A DNA stretch of 61,392 bases from an uncultured Lachnospiraceae bacterium (lineage in GTDB: Bacteria; Bacillota; Clostridia; Lachnospirales; Lachnospiraceae): contig CAKRYY010000015.1 in assembly GCA_934432885.1 (NCBI GenBank), positions 1-61,392 on the forward strand, in the 5' to 3' direction. Positions within the stretch are counted from its first letter, which is position 1. Each line of letters begins with the position of its first letter. Shown one piece after another: positions 1 through 6,700 of the stretch. The position numbers and the translations under genes were made by a program. The notes under the pieces were generated by a model. That model made no database searches. It had not been told where the DNA came from and saw only the letters and a program-made list of their open reading frames with translations.

Positions 1-407
1 CCATCCCGCTGTCCCTTGCCAATTCCGGCATCCGGGCGGCGCTGGGCAAGCTGTTTACATGGAAATTCAGCATCCTTCTGTCGGTAATCGTACTGAGTGT
101 ACTGTTCTACCGGCCCTTCTGTAAGTGGCTCTGTCCGCTGGGGGCATTCTATGCGCTGTTCAACCGGGTATCCCTCTTTCAGATGGAGGTGGACAAGAAT
201 AAGTGCATCTCCTGCGGGAAATGCGCCAGAGCCTGCAAGATGGACGTGGATGTGACAAAAACGCCAAACCATACCGAGTGCATCCGATGCGGGATGTGCA
301 TCCGTGCCTGTCCGACGAACGCCGTGTGCTTCCGTTACGGCTTTGGCAACGGGAAAGAGAAAGAAAATGCAGCAGCAACGCTGCGAGAAAAAAACAACAA
401 ATCTTAA
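1..407 (+). CDS. Membrane-anchored 4Fe-4S ferredoxin-type protein (NapH/YccM-like), 5' end outside window
   Basis: The reading frame is open from base 3 to a stop at 405-407, so the N-terminal part lies outside the window. What is visible is a hydrophobic helix, then the motif FCKWLCPLGAF, which is the Cys-x3-Cys-Pro signature of NapH/YccM-type quinol-linked membrane proteins, and then two classical [4Fe-4S] clusters (CISCGKCARAC and CIRCGMCIRACP). The tail is short, polar and rich in Lys and Asn. The next gene starts 12 bases downstream on the same strand and encodes a TlpA-type thioredoxin, so this is likely the electron-supplying membrane partner of an extracytoplasmic thiol-redox module. 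The exact electron donor cannot be told from the fragment. Confidence 0.82.
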   Translation, partial: IPLSLANSGIRAALGKLFTWKFSILLSVIVLSVLFYRPFCKWLCPLGAFYALFNRVSLFQMEVDKNKCISCGKCARACKMDVDVTKTPNHTECIRCGMCIRACPTNAVCFRYGFGNGKEKENAAATLREKNNKS

Positions 408-419
408 GGAGAAACGAAT

Positions 420-1406
420 ATGAATGCAAAGAAGATTTTGGCACTGCTACTGGGTGTGATAATACTGCTCTCTCTTGCAGCCTGCGGCGCAAAGGACGAC
501 GACAAGGCGGCAGCTATGAATGGAAATGGTACTGAGATGACCGGCGAGCCGAAAACCGCTGAGGAAGCACTCGCCCTGCACAAGGAGCTTCTGGATCGGG
601 AAAACGTGATCCTTTCAGAGAATGCCGAACTCTGGGAAAAGGTGTTCCTAGAGGCCGATAAGGGCATGAGCATGCTGGAGGACGGCAAAAATTACGGCGA
701 CTTCCTGCTCAAGACCATCGAGGACATCAAGGAATCGTTTAGCGACAAGGAGTTTGTATGGCTGAAAGAGTCCGCCGCAGAGATCAGCGATATTGAAAAC
801 AAGCTGACTGCACTGGAGGAAAAGTACCCCGATATCATGGTGGAATCCATGGACAGCGATATGAGCATGCCCGCAGGCGACGATATGAGTATGCCAACTA
901 ATCAGGACAGCGCAGGCAAGATGGACGAGCAAGGCAGTATGCAGAAGTTTCCCTCCTTTGAGGGTAAAGATCTGGACGGCAACGCGGTGAAGAGCGATGA
1001 GTTATTTTCCGGCAACGCCGTCACCGTGGTGAATTTCTGGTTTACCACCTGCAATCCATGCGTGGGCGAGCTTGCAGAGTTGGAGATGCTGAACAAGGAA
1101 CTGGCGGAGAAGGGCGGCTCCCTCATCGGTGTCAATGCCTTCACACTGGACGGCGACAAGGCGGCGATTGCGGATGCAAAGGACGTGCTGATGAAGAAGG
1201 GCGCCACCTATCAGAATGTATATTTTGCTTCCTCCGACGAGGCCGGAAAGTTCACCGCTGACATCTTTGCCTATCCCACCACCTATGTGGTCGACCGCAA
1301 CGGCAATATCGTGGGCGAGCCCATCGTCGGCGCTGTCACCGGAAAGACGCAGGCCGAGGCACTGCAAGCCCAAATCGACAAGGCGCTGGCCGACGATATG
1401 GGCTGA
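420..1406 (+). CDS. TlpA/ResA-like thioredoxin-fold lipoprotein with Met/Asp-rich linker
   Basis: A 328-residue lipoprotein: an N-terminal hydrophobic segment ends in lipobox L19-A-A-C22. Residues about 25-130 are Glu/Lys-rich and probably helical. A linker at about 140-175 repeats the motif DMSMP and is rich in Met, Asp and Gln. The C-terminal domain is thioredoxin-like, with active site C211-N-P-C214 (TTCNPCVGE) and a cis-Pro loop in YPTTYVVD. It should act outside the membrane, reducing or exchanging disulfides, with electrons from the membrane protein encoded 12 bases upstream. AAGGAG lies 7 bases before the ATG. The Met-rich linker could bind copper or another soft metal; that is inference. 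The gene uses G/C-ending codons far more than its downstream neighbours, which suggests a different history. Confidence 0.88.
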   Translation: MNAKKILALLLGVIILLSLAACGAKDDDKAAAMNGNGTEMTGEPKTAEEALALHKELLDRENVILSENAELWEKVFLEADKGMSMLEDGKNYGDFLLKTIEDIKESFSDKEFVWLKESAAEISDIENKLTALEEKYPDIMVESMDSDMSMPAGDDMSMPTNQDSAGKMDEQGSMQKFPSFEGKDLDGNAVKSDELFSGNAVTVVNFWFTTCNPCVGELAELEMLNKELAEKGGSLIGVNAFTLDGDKAAIADAKDVLMKKGATYQNVYFASSDEAGKFTADIFAYPTTYVVDRNGNIVGEPIVGAVTGKTQAEALQAQIDKALADDMG

Positions 1407-1444
1407 CCCGAGCTTTTTAAGCTTGTGGTCTGTGACATCGAAAA

Positions 1445-1480
1445 CGGAGAGATTGCTGTATCGCAGTCTCTCCGCTTTTC
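1445..1480 (+). terminator. Rho-independent terminator of the TlpA operon
   Basis: A 12-base-pair stem with one G-U pair (1445-1456 with 1463-1474) and a 6-base loop is followed by a T-rich stretch. It lies 39 bases after the TlpA stop and probably also ends transcripts of the convergent GGDEF gene. Confidence 0.75.
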
Positions 1481-1544
1481 TGTCGTGAGTTTCTGCTTTG
1501 AATAATTCATTTTCCTTTTCTGTTCCTTACAAAGCTGATTTTTC

Positions 1545-2465
1545 TTACTCTGCCGATACATCAGTGGAAACCATGTTTCTTCCATTATGCTTGCTCTGAT
1601 ACATAAGGCTGTCTGCTCTTTTTATGATGACATCAGGTGTGTCCTGATGTCTTGATATAGTAACTCCTACGCTGATAGTGACGTTTAGCTCCTGACCATC
1701 TGAATTTGTAACAACTGTATTTTCTACCAGATGTCTCAATTGCTCAGCAATAACAGACGCTTCATAATTCCTGTTAATGGAAAAGATACCTACGAATTCT
1801 TCGCCACCCCATCTGCCAAACATATCTTCCTTCTTAATTGTATGCCTGATACTCTCCGTAACATCAACCAGAACCAGATCACCAATATCATGTCCATAGG
1901 TATTGTTAAACACACTGAAATGATCAATATCTGCAAAGAGCAATGCAAATTTTTTACCGAAGTGCTGATATTCAGACAATTTATACTGCAGAAAATTCTC
2001 CAGATAAGCTCTGTTAGGCAGTCTGGTCAGAGCATCATGCATCGCCTTCTCGGATAGACTTTCAATTAAATTATCATCATATACTTTTGGAGAATTCTGG
2101 GTAAACACTTCAACAGAGCCTACGATCACTCCATTCTCCCTGATCGGGTATACAGTTGTCAGGAGAGGAATCCGATATCCGTTTTTATGCCTCACAAACA
2201 CTTTTTCTGTGCGGACAACACCATCAATATTTGTTGCAAATAACGGACAACCTGTGACGCACAGATGATTGCCAAATTCATCAATATGATTCAGTTTAGA
2301 CTCCGGGCAGTCCAGACCTACTATTTCATCTGCCCGATAACCGGTTATCTGTTCTGCGCCCTTATTCCAGAATTTAATCTTTCGATGCATATCCACATAA
2401 TACACACCATCCTGGATATTATTGAGTATGCTTAAATATAATTCTTCATTTGTCACTTTCTTCAC
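1545..2465 (-). CDS. PAS-GGDEF diguanylate cyclase
   Basis: A 306-residue soluble protein. Residues about 5-125 form a PAS domain (DGVYYVDMHRKIKFWN, then a PAC-like tail). The rest is a GGDEF domain with DALTRLPNRAYLE, FADIDHFSVFNNTYGH and active-site RWGGEEF, so the A-site is intact (GGEEF). It should make cyclic di-GMP from two GTP in response to a ligand or redox state sensed by the PAS domain. The usual RxxD inhibitory site five residues before GGEEF reads KKED, so feedback inhibition may be weak or absent. No transmembrane segment is seen. It is convergent with the TlpA gene and sits alone. Composition is much more A+T-rich than the first 1.4 kb. Confidence 0.9.
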   Translation of the reverse strand: MKKVTNEELYLSILNNIQDGVYYVDMHRKIKFWNKGAEQITGYRADEIVGLDCPESKLNHIDEFGNHLCVTGCPLFATNIDGVVRTEKVFVRHKNGYRIPLLTTVYPIRENGVIVGSVEVFTQNSPKVYDDNLIESLSEKAMHDALTRLPNRAYLENFLQYKLSEYQHFGKKFALLFADIDHFSVFNNTYGHDIGDLVLVDVTESIRHTIKKEDMFGRWGGEEFVGIFSINRNYEASVIAEQLRHLVENTVVTNSDGQELNVTISVGVTISRHQDTPDVIIKRADSLMYQSKHNGRNMVSTDVSAE

Positions 2466-2563
2466 CTTTTATTCATTCTATTACATAAGTATCTTTTGTT
2501 CTTTCTTTTTCATCTTTCTCAGGGAATACGTGAACACATAAGAGCTGTTTCCAAAGTTGTTAA

Positions 2564-2701
2564 AAAAACGGTTGCCCTTTTTTGAATTACGTGGATGGAC
2601 AAAACTGGAATTCTAATGAAATTCTTCCTGAATGTAACCCAATTCCTCTGCAGGAACATTTTCTTTATTATATCAAAAAGCGTACAAAGCAGCACGTATA
2701 A
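2564..2701 (+). pseudogene. Possible remnant of a lost gene
   Basis: A 45-codon open frame without a good start or ribosome site lies between stops at 2561-2563 and 2699-2701. Its translation (containing NGCPFLNYVDGQNWN and LQEHFLYYIKKR) has a protein-like composition in an otherwise A+T-rich, non-coding stretch. I do not recognise the family. It could equally be a chance open frame. Confidence 0.2.
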
Positions 2702-2831
2702 ATTTAGAAAATTTGACAAAGAAATAAGCCACAAATAGCTCAAATAAGGGATTTATATTAAACTGGTAAAAATAGAAGTGTCAAATTTCCGTCTGGCTCA
2801 GGATATGATTTAGGAAAATATGGAATTCTTA

Positions 2832-2860
2832 TTGCTTTTTTTGCCGAAATATTGTGTAAT
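2832..2860 (+). promoter_or_regulatory. Candidate promoter for the CxxC-repeat surface protein
   Basis: TTGCTT (2832-2837) and TGTAAT (2855-2860) are separated by 17 bases. The predicted start near 2867 leaves just enough leader for AAAGGAG at 2871-2877. Confidence 0.4.
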
Positions 2861-2887
2861 AATAATAGGAAAAGGAGCATCAAAATT

Positions 2888-4222
2888 ATGGGTACACTTT
2901 TAAGAGGACTTCAAAGCGTCCTGATTGCGCTTGGCATCATTGCAATTATCGGGACAGGTATTATTCTTTATTATAATGTAGTAAAGCCAGAGGATCCGCA
3001 GGCACAGACAGCTGCTGTTTCCACTGAAAGCACAGAAAGCACGGAATCCTCCACAGAAAGCAGCACCTCTGAAACAGAGCCTTCGGCAGTTCCTGTGGAC
3101 ACGCGCGCATCCGGTGATTCCGCCGCTGTCTTTTCCGTAGAAAACGGGCATGAACACACCTACACCAGCACGGTGCTGCGGCCAGCGACCTGCACTGAGG
3201 CAGGCGAGGTCCGCTACGACTGCTATTGCGGCGATTATTATGTGGATTCTATTCCAGCACTGGAGCATAAGCCAGGTGACTGGGTCACTGTACGGGCGGC
3301 TACGACATCCCAGACAGGGCTGCGGCAGAAATCCTGCACAGTCTGCGGCAGAGTCGTCCAGGAGGAGACACTTCCAATGCTTCCTTCTACAACAACGACC
3401 ACAAATACAAACACGACAAAGGATACTGATAAAGATACGCATAAGCACACCTACACTTACGAGATTACAACAGAGGCTACCTGTACTTCCAAAGGGGAAA
3501 AGACTTATACCTGTACCAAGTGCGGAAGCACCTTTAAAACCTCTATCCCCGCTACGAATCATCCGAGCCGGAGTACGACGCAGACGGACGGAAACTGTGG
3601 TAATCCTGGAAAGATTGAAACCAAATGTAATATCTGCGGAGCGGTTATTTCTTCTGAAACACTTTCCTATGACCACAAATGGGGTTCATGGACAGTAACC
3701 ACTGCGGCTACTGCAACAGCAGACGGTGTACAGACAAGAACCTGTTCCAAATGCGGACAGAAAGAAACAAAGACGATTCCAAAGCTGGGCAGCAGTTCAA
3801 GCAGCTCTTCCAGTAGCTCTTCAAGCAGTAGCAGCAGCTCTACAACAACCCATACACACTCATACACCTCGGCAGTTACGACACAGCCAACCTGTACCAC
3901 TGCAGGCATTACCACCTACACCTGCTCTTCCTGCGGAAGCTCCTATACGGAATCTGCTCCTGCGGCGCTTGGACATCTGGAAGGCAACTGGGTTATTACA
4001 CAGCCGGCTACCACTACAACAGAGGGCGAACGTGTAAAATACTGTACACGCTGCGGCGCAATTTCCTCTACTGAGACGCTTCCGGTACTTCAGGAACAGC
4101 ATTCGCACACCTATACCTCTACTATTATCAAACAGCCGACAACGACGGAAACCGGCACAAAACAGTATACCTGTTCAAGCTGTGGTTATTCCTATACTGC
4201 AACGATTCCAAAGCTGAGTTAA
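2888..4222 (+). CDS. Membrane-anchored extracellular protein with repeated CxxC (zinc-ribbon-like) modules
   Basis: The ATG at 2888 has AAAGGAG ten bases upstream and is preferred to an in-frame start 12 codons earlier. The 444-residue product begins with a transmembrane helix (LIALGIIAIIGTGIILYY), followed by a Ser/Thr/Glu linker. It then has about seven modules of one plan: a HTHTYTS-like strand, ATCTE.G, YTC..CG or RTCSKCGQ, and a closing IPALGH or TLPVL. Each module carries a CxxC pair. A run of 17 serines separates modules in the middle. Such modules are common in surface proteins of gut Clostridia, and their ligand is unknown. No LPXTG or other sorting signal is present, so the protein is probably held by its N-terminal helix. 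The CxxC pairs could bind zinc or form disulfides. Confidence 0.75.
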   Translation: MGTLLRGLQSVLIALGIIAIIGTGIILYYNVVKPEDPQAQTAAVSTESTESTESSTESSTSETEPSAVPVDTRASGDSAAVFSVENGHEHTYTSTVLRPATCTEAGEVRYDCYCGDYYVDSIPALEHKPGDWVTVRAATTSQTGLRQKSCTVCGRVVQEETLPMLPSTTTTTNTNTTKDTDKDTHKHTYTYEITTEATCTSKGEKTYTCTKCGSTFKTSIPATNHPSRSTTQTDGNCGNPGKIETKCNICGAVISSETLSYDHKWGSWTVTTAATATADGVQTRTCSKCGQKETKTIPKLGSSSSSSSSSSSSSSSSSTTTHTHSYTSAVTTQPTCTTAGITTYTCSSCGSSYTESAPAALGHLEGNWVITQPATTTTEGERVKYCTRCGAISSTETLPVLQEQHSHTYTSTIIKQPTTTETGTKQYTCSSCGYSYTATIPKLS

Positions 4223-4254
4223 GCTCAGCGTTAAGCCATAAGAATTTAAAAATT

Positions 4255-4306
4255 AAAAGAGTCTGCTTGCAGACTCTTTTGCACGTAAGCGGTGCCTGTA
4301 AGGCAT
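4255..4306 (+). repeat. Dispersed structured repeat, family 1 (copy D), with terminator hairpin
   Basis: A perfect 12-base-pair hairpin (4255-4266 with 4269-4280) ends in TTTT. It is followed by the module GCACGTAAGCGGTGCCTG and a small TGCC/GGCA hairpin. The same arrangement recurs at 5830-5895 (reverse), 6388-6458 and 10722-10774. Here it follows the stop of the CxxC-repeat gene and should work as its terminator. Confidence 0.7.
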
Positions 4307-4309
4307 ATA

Positions 4310-4343
4310 AAAAGCGGATTGGAAATAATTCCAATCCGCTTTT
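4310..4343 (-). terminator. Terminator of the infC-rpmI-rplT operon
   Basis: A perfect 15-base-pair stem (4310-4324 with 4329-4343), a 4-base loop and a T-run on the minus strand lie 33 bases after the rplT stop. Confidence 0.85.
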
Positions 4344-4376
4344 ATTTCTGTTCTAAAGCTTATGTCTGACAGGTAT

Positions 4377-4733
4377 TTATGCAATCTTACCCTTTGCGAT
4401 TTCAGCAAGCTTTGCGAAGCCTTCTGCATCGTTTACTGCCATCTCAGCAAGCATCTTTCTGTTGATGTCGATTTCAGCAAGCTTTAATCCGTGCATCAGT
4501 TTGCTGTAGGAAAGTCCGTTCAGTCTTGCCGCTGCGTTGATACGAGCAATCCAAAGCTGTCTGAACTGGCGCTTTCTCTCTTTTCTGCCTGCATAGGAAG
4601 AAGTAAGCGCTCTCATAACAGACTGTTTTGCAACTCTGTACTGTTTGGATCTTGCTCCTCTATAGCCTTTTGCAAGCTTTAAAATTCTATTGTGTTTTTT
4701 CTTTGCGTTTAAACCGCCTTTAATTCTTGCCAT
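4377..4733 (-). CDS. rplT: 50S ribosomal protein L20
   Basis: The 118-residue length is typical. The N terminus [19 protein letters not shown] and the basic segment [13 protein letters not shown] are characteristic of L20, which binds 23S rRNA early in 50S assembly. It is the last gene of the infC-rpmI-rplT operon, 21 bases after rpmI, with AAGGAGG before its ATG. In Bacillus L20 represses its own operon through the infC leader, and the leader here has a matching attenuator-like hairpin. Confidence 0.97.
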   Translation of the reverse strand: MARIKGGLNAKKKHNRILKLAKGYRGARSKQYRVAKQSVMRALTSSYAGRKERKRQFRQLWIARINAAARLNGLSYSKLMHGLKLAEIDINRKMLAEMAVNDAEGFAKLAEIAKGKIA

Positions 4734-4754
4734 TTCTCATATCCTCCTTGCGAC

Positions 4755-4952
4755 TTATAAATACGGTAAAATCTTCTTCATATTCTTAACATTTGTTGCA
4801 TCGGTAATCGCCGGTTTTCTAAGATTTCTTTTTCTCTTAGTGGATTTCTTTGTTAAGATATGGCTCTTGTAGGCTTTCGCTCTTTTTAACTTTCCTGTTC
4901 CTGTTACTTTAAAACGTTTTGCTGCTGCTCTGCTTGTCTTCATTTTTGGCAT
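4755..4952 (-). CDS. rpmI: 50S ribosomal protein L35
   Basis: A 65-residue, very basic protein with the L35 opening [18 protein letters not shown] and the RNLRKP segment near the C terminus. It lies between infC and rplT in the conserved order, with AGGAGG upstream of the ATG. Confidence 0.97.
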   Translation of the reverse strand: MPKMKTSRAAAKRFKVTGTGKLKRAKAYKSHILTKKSTKRKRNLRKPAITDATNVKNMKKILPYL

Positions 4953-5007
4953 AGCTACATTCCTCCTATCAATCCATTTGTAGAACTCTCTATTTTAACT
5001 GTACGAA

Positions 5008-5514
5008 CTAACGCTTTTCAGTTAAAAACATTGTCATGCTCCTGCCTTCTACCTTAGGAGCCTTCTCCACTACTGCAATATCTGCAAGCTGTTCTGCAAT
5101 GTCGTCCAGAATATGCTTGCTGTTTGCCATGTGCGCCATCTCACGACCACGGAAACGCAGGGTAACCTTTACCTTATCGCCCTTGGTCAAAAACTTTCTG
5201 GCTGCATTTACCTTCGTGTTCAAATCGTTTGTATCAATGTTCGGAGACAGACGAATCTCTTTTACATCGATAATTTTCTGTTTCTTTTTCGCTTCTTTTT
5301 CTTTTCTTGCCTGCTCGTAGCGGAATTTTCCATAATCTACGATTTTGCAGACCGGCGGCTTTGCCGTAGGTGCGATTTTTACCAAATCCAGCCCTGCCTC
5401 CTCTGCGCGTTTCATCGCATCTCTGGAAGACATGATGCCGAGCTGTTCCCCGTCCTCGCCAATGACACGTACTTCTCTGTCTCTAATCTGTTCGTTAATC
5501 ATCAAATCGCTAAT
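5008..5514 (-). CDS. infC: Translation initiation factor IF-3, ATT start
   Basis: The 168-residue product has the complete IF-3 layout: an N-terminal domain beginning INEQIRDREVRVIGEDG, a Lys-rich helical linker (about residues 75-90) and a C-terminal RNA-binding domain (IRLSPNIDTNDL, VTLRFRGREMAH, FLTEKR). I place the start at the ATT codon 5512-5514 because TAGGAGG lies nine bases upstream and the peptide ISDLMINEQIRD begins as in relatives. An ATG at 5500-5502 would give 164 residues. A non-AUG start is a known hallmark of infC and allows IF-3 to limit its own synthesis. The open frame continues upstream to 5739 through the leader, but that part is untranslated. Confidence 0.93.
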   Translation of the reverse strand: MSDLMINEQIRDREVRVIGEDGEQLGIMSSRDAMKRAEEAGLDLVKIAPTAKPPVCKIVDYGKFRYEQARKEKEAKKKQKIIDVKEIRLSPNIDTNDLNTKVNAARKFLTKGDKVKVTLRFRGREMAHMANSKHILDDIAEQLADIAVVEKAPKVEGRSMTMFLTEKR

Positions 5515-5704
5515 GGTCGTATACCTCCTAATATACCGGCGCCGCTGCGTCAATCGGACGCAAAAAAAGCGGATAGCATAACTATCCACCAAAACGCTGT
5601 ACATGAAATACCGGATATGGTATTCTGTATCAGAACGCTGACACCTGAAGCACGATAGCCGCAGGGTGAGAGTGGATACTCTGCTTGGTTGTTCTGTATC
5701 ATAC
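5515..5704 (-). promoter_or_regulatory. Leader of the infC-rpmI-rplT operon (ribosomal-protein-leader type)
   Basis: About 190 untranslated bases lie between the promoter at 5711-5739 and the infC start. They can form several hairpins and end in an attenuator-like hairpin with a T-run (5562-5589), then the ribosome site. By position and layout this corresponds to the L20-responsive infC leader of other Firmicutes. I have not matched the L20 binding motif base by base. Confidence 0.65.
5562..5589 (-). terminator. Attenuator hairpin in the infC leader
   Basis: On the minus strand GGATAG and CTATCC pair around a 5-base loop, with two flanking pairs, followed by seven T residues. It lies about 50 bases before the ATT start, so it could stop transcription when L20 is plentiful. 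Confidence 0.7.
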
Positions 5705-5710
5705 TCAATT

Positions 5711-5739
5711 ACTTTACCATATCTTATGTTATCTGTCAA
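5711..5739 (-). promoter_or_regulatory. Promoter of infC-rpmI-rplT
   Basis: Consensus TTGACA (5734-5739) and TAAAGT (5711-5716) on the minus strand with exactly 17 bases between them. Confidence 0.8.
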
Positions 5740-5767
5740 ATACTTTTATATATTTTTGATGCAATAA

Positions 5768-5820
5768 ATAATAATGCCGCTGCAGCAAACTATACTTTAC
5801 CACAGCAGCATTATTTATGC
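5768..5820 (-). terminator. Probable terminator of the DUF1540 gene
   Basis: Arms AATAATGC.GCTG and CAGCAGCATTATT pair with one mismatch around a ~20-base loop and are followed on the minus strand by an A/T-rich tail. The loop is larger than usual, so this call is moderate. Confidence 0.45.
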
Positions 5821-5829
5821 AAGGATGCG

Positions 5830-5895
5830 CCCTAGCGGGAATGAATTTTGCCTTACAGGCGCCGCTCGCGCGCAGAGAGCTTACAAGCAAGCTCT
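5830..5895 (-). repeat. Dispersed structured repeat, family 1 (copy A)
   Basis: Minus-strand copy: hairpin AGAGCTT/AAGCTCT (5876-5895), then CTGCGCGCGAGCGG and a CGCCTG/GGCA segment, ending near 5830. It starts 5 bases after the DUF1540 stop, in the sense orientation. The family is compared under the findings. Confidence 0.7.
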
Positions 5896-5899
5896 TTTT

Positions 5900-6214
5900 T
5901 TATTTTGCAAAGGTACCGCAGGCTGTCTGATGACAATCGCAGGCGCCGTCGCCCGTAATGTCTACATGCTCTGCATGGCATTTGTAATTGCTGTTATATT
6001 TGCAGTGGTCTGCTTCACAGTCGATGCTGATTGTCTGGCAGGGATGCTCCAATGCGCTGACATAAGCATCACCGGCACGCTTTCCGGAAAAGCTTTCACA
6101 GCAGGTATCATCCTTTTTCTCCGCATGCTTTCCGCCTACCATAATATCGCCCTTACAGCAGTTTTTTCTCTTATTGTATACACAGTTTTCCACACAACAT
6201 TCCAATTGAGCCAT
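5900..6214 (-). CDS. DUF1540 domain-containing small cysteine-rich protein
   Basis: The ATG at 6212-6214 follows AAGGAGAG and gives 104 residues. Two DUF1540 units are visible, each with four conserved Cys: LECCVENCVYN.....CCKGD near the N terminus and IDCEADHCKYN...KCHAEHVDI in the C-terminal half. The segment between them and the tail add further Cys (DDTCCESF, CDCHQTACG). The spacing suggests metal binding. The family is widespread in Clostridia with no assigned function. It is transcribed alone. A longer in-frame start at 6343 would run through repeat sequence and lacks a ribosome site, so I rejected it. Confidence 0.85.
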   Translation of the reverse strand: MAQLECCVENCVYNKRKNCCKGDIMVGGKHAEKKDDTCCESFSGKRAGDAYVSALEHPCQTISIDCEADHCKYNSNYKCHAEHVDITGDGACDCHQTACGTFAK

Positions 6215-6285
6215 CGTTATCTCTCCTTTCAGGTTTTCCTCTTTAGTATGCCTTTTTTTATTTTTCTTATTCTTTTTTAGAACAA

Positions 6286-6371
6286 AGAATCTCGCTTGTG
6301 AGATTCTCCGCCTGCGGCGGGTCGTTTTAACGACATAATTCATTTCCGCCGCAGTGCGCTCTTCGCGGAGC
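6286..6371 (+). repeat. Dispersed structured repeat, family 2 (copy E)
   Basis: Hairpin AGAATCTC/GAGATTCT is followed by CTCCGCCTGCGGCGGG, a small GTCG/CGAC hairpin, CCGCCGCAGTG and a CGCTC/GAGCG hairpin. A copy of the same plan lies at 55090-55172, with paired base changes in the stems. Confidence 0.75.
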
Positions 6372-6387
6372 GTTTGAAATAAAAAAA

Positions 6388-6458
6388 AGTTTGCCCGCAG
6401 ACTCTCTGCGCGCGAGCGGTGCCTGCAAGGCAGAATTCATCTCCGCGAGCTGCGCATC
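6388..6458 (+). repeat. Dispersed structured repeat, family 1 (copy B)
   Basis: AGTTTGC/GCAGACT hairpin, then TCTGCGCGCGAGCGG, the TGCC/GGCA hairpin and the extension AATTCATCTCCGCGAGCTGC, ending near 6458. It is not directly behind a gene on its own strand, unlike the other three copies. Confidence 0.7.
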
Positions 6459-6462
6459 TTAT

Positions 6463-6508
6463 TTTTTTATAAATAGGAAATTCAGAAGAATTTCCTATTT
6501 ATAAAAAA
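6463..6508. repeat. 21-base-pair perfect inverted repeat
   Basis: The arms 6463-6483 and 6488-6508 are exact reverse complements around the loop AGAA. The outer six pairs are T/A runs, so it would act as a terminator on either strand. Confidence 0.85.
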
Positions 6509-6546
6509 GAATCCCCGGAACTGCATGCTGCAAATCCCGGGAATTC
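6503..6546 (-). terminator. Terminator downstream of the HD-GYP gene
   Basis: On the minus strand GAATTCCCGGG pairs imperfectly with CCGGGGATTC around an inner TGCAGCATGCA palindrome and is followed by TTTTTT. It is about 140 bases after the HD-GYP stop. It could alternatively end an antisense RNA to the short frame at 6608. Confidence 0.6.
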
Positions 6547-6593
6547 TATAGGGGAGGATAAGTATTTCGTATCCTTTGTAAAATTCTAATCAA

Positions 6594-6700
6594 AGGAGGG
6601 GGTCCATTTGATTACTCATAGTATGACCGCTCTTTTTTCTTTTATACAGATTTTTCAAAAATTTTCATCTTTTATCTATAGGCTTTATCTGTCAATGCTC
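6594..6700 (+). other. Strong ribosome site with short hydrophobic frame; possible type I toxin-like relic
   Basis: AAAGGAGGGGG (6594-6604) precedes a TTG at 6608. The frame begins with MITHSMTALFSF, Ile/Phe-rich, and runs on over the 3' end of the convergent HD-GYP gene without an early stop. The opening resembles, from memory, short holin-like type I toxins of Clostridia, but the usual ~25-residue membrane core and charged tail are not intact. It may be a decayed copy. Confidence 0.2.

Larger units (their letters stand above)
2466..2887. other. A+T-rich intergenic region
   Basis: About 420 bases between divergently transcribed genes. It holds a short open frame that may be a gene remnant (2564-2701), a candidate promoter for the downstream gene (2832-2860) and its ribosome site (AAAGGAG at 2871-2877). 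Nothing else was recognised. Confidence 0.6.
6215..6684. other. Repeat-rich intergenic region
   Basis: This 470-base gap contains no recognised gene. From left to right it holds a family 2 repeat (6286-6371), a family 1 repeat (6388-6458), a 21-base-pair perfect inverted repeat (6463-6508), a minus-strand terminator (6503-6546) and a strong ribosome site followed by a short open frame (6594-6700). Confidence 0.7.

Noticed and set aside
2519..2743. 74-codon minus-strand frame
   Set aside because: No ribosome site, no recognisable domain, and it lies in A+T-rich DNA opposite a more protein-like plus-strand fragment.
5515..5739. N-terminal extension of infC by about 75 codons
   Set aside because: It covers the promoter and attenuator leader, has no ribosome site and would make IF-3 far longer than any relative.
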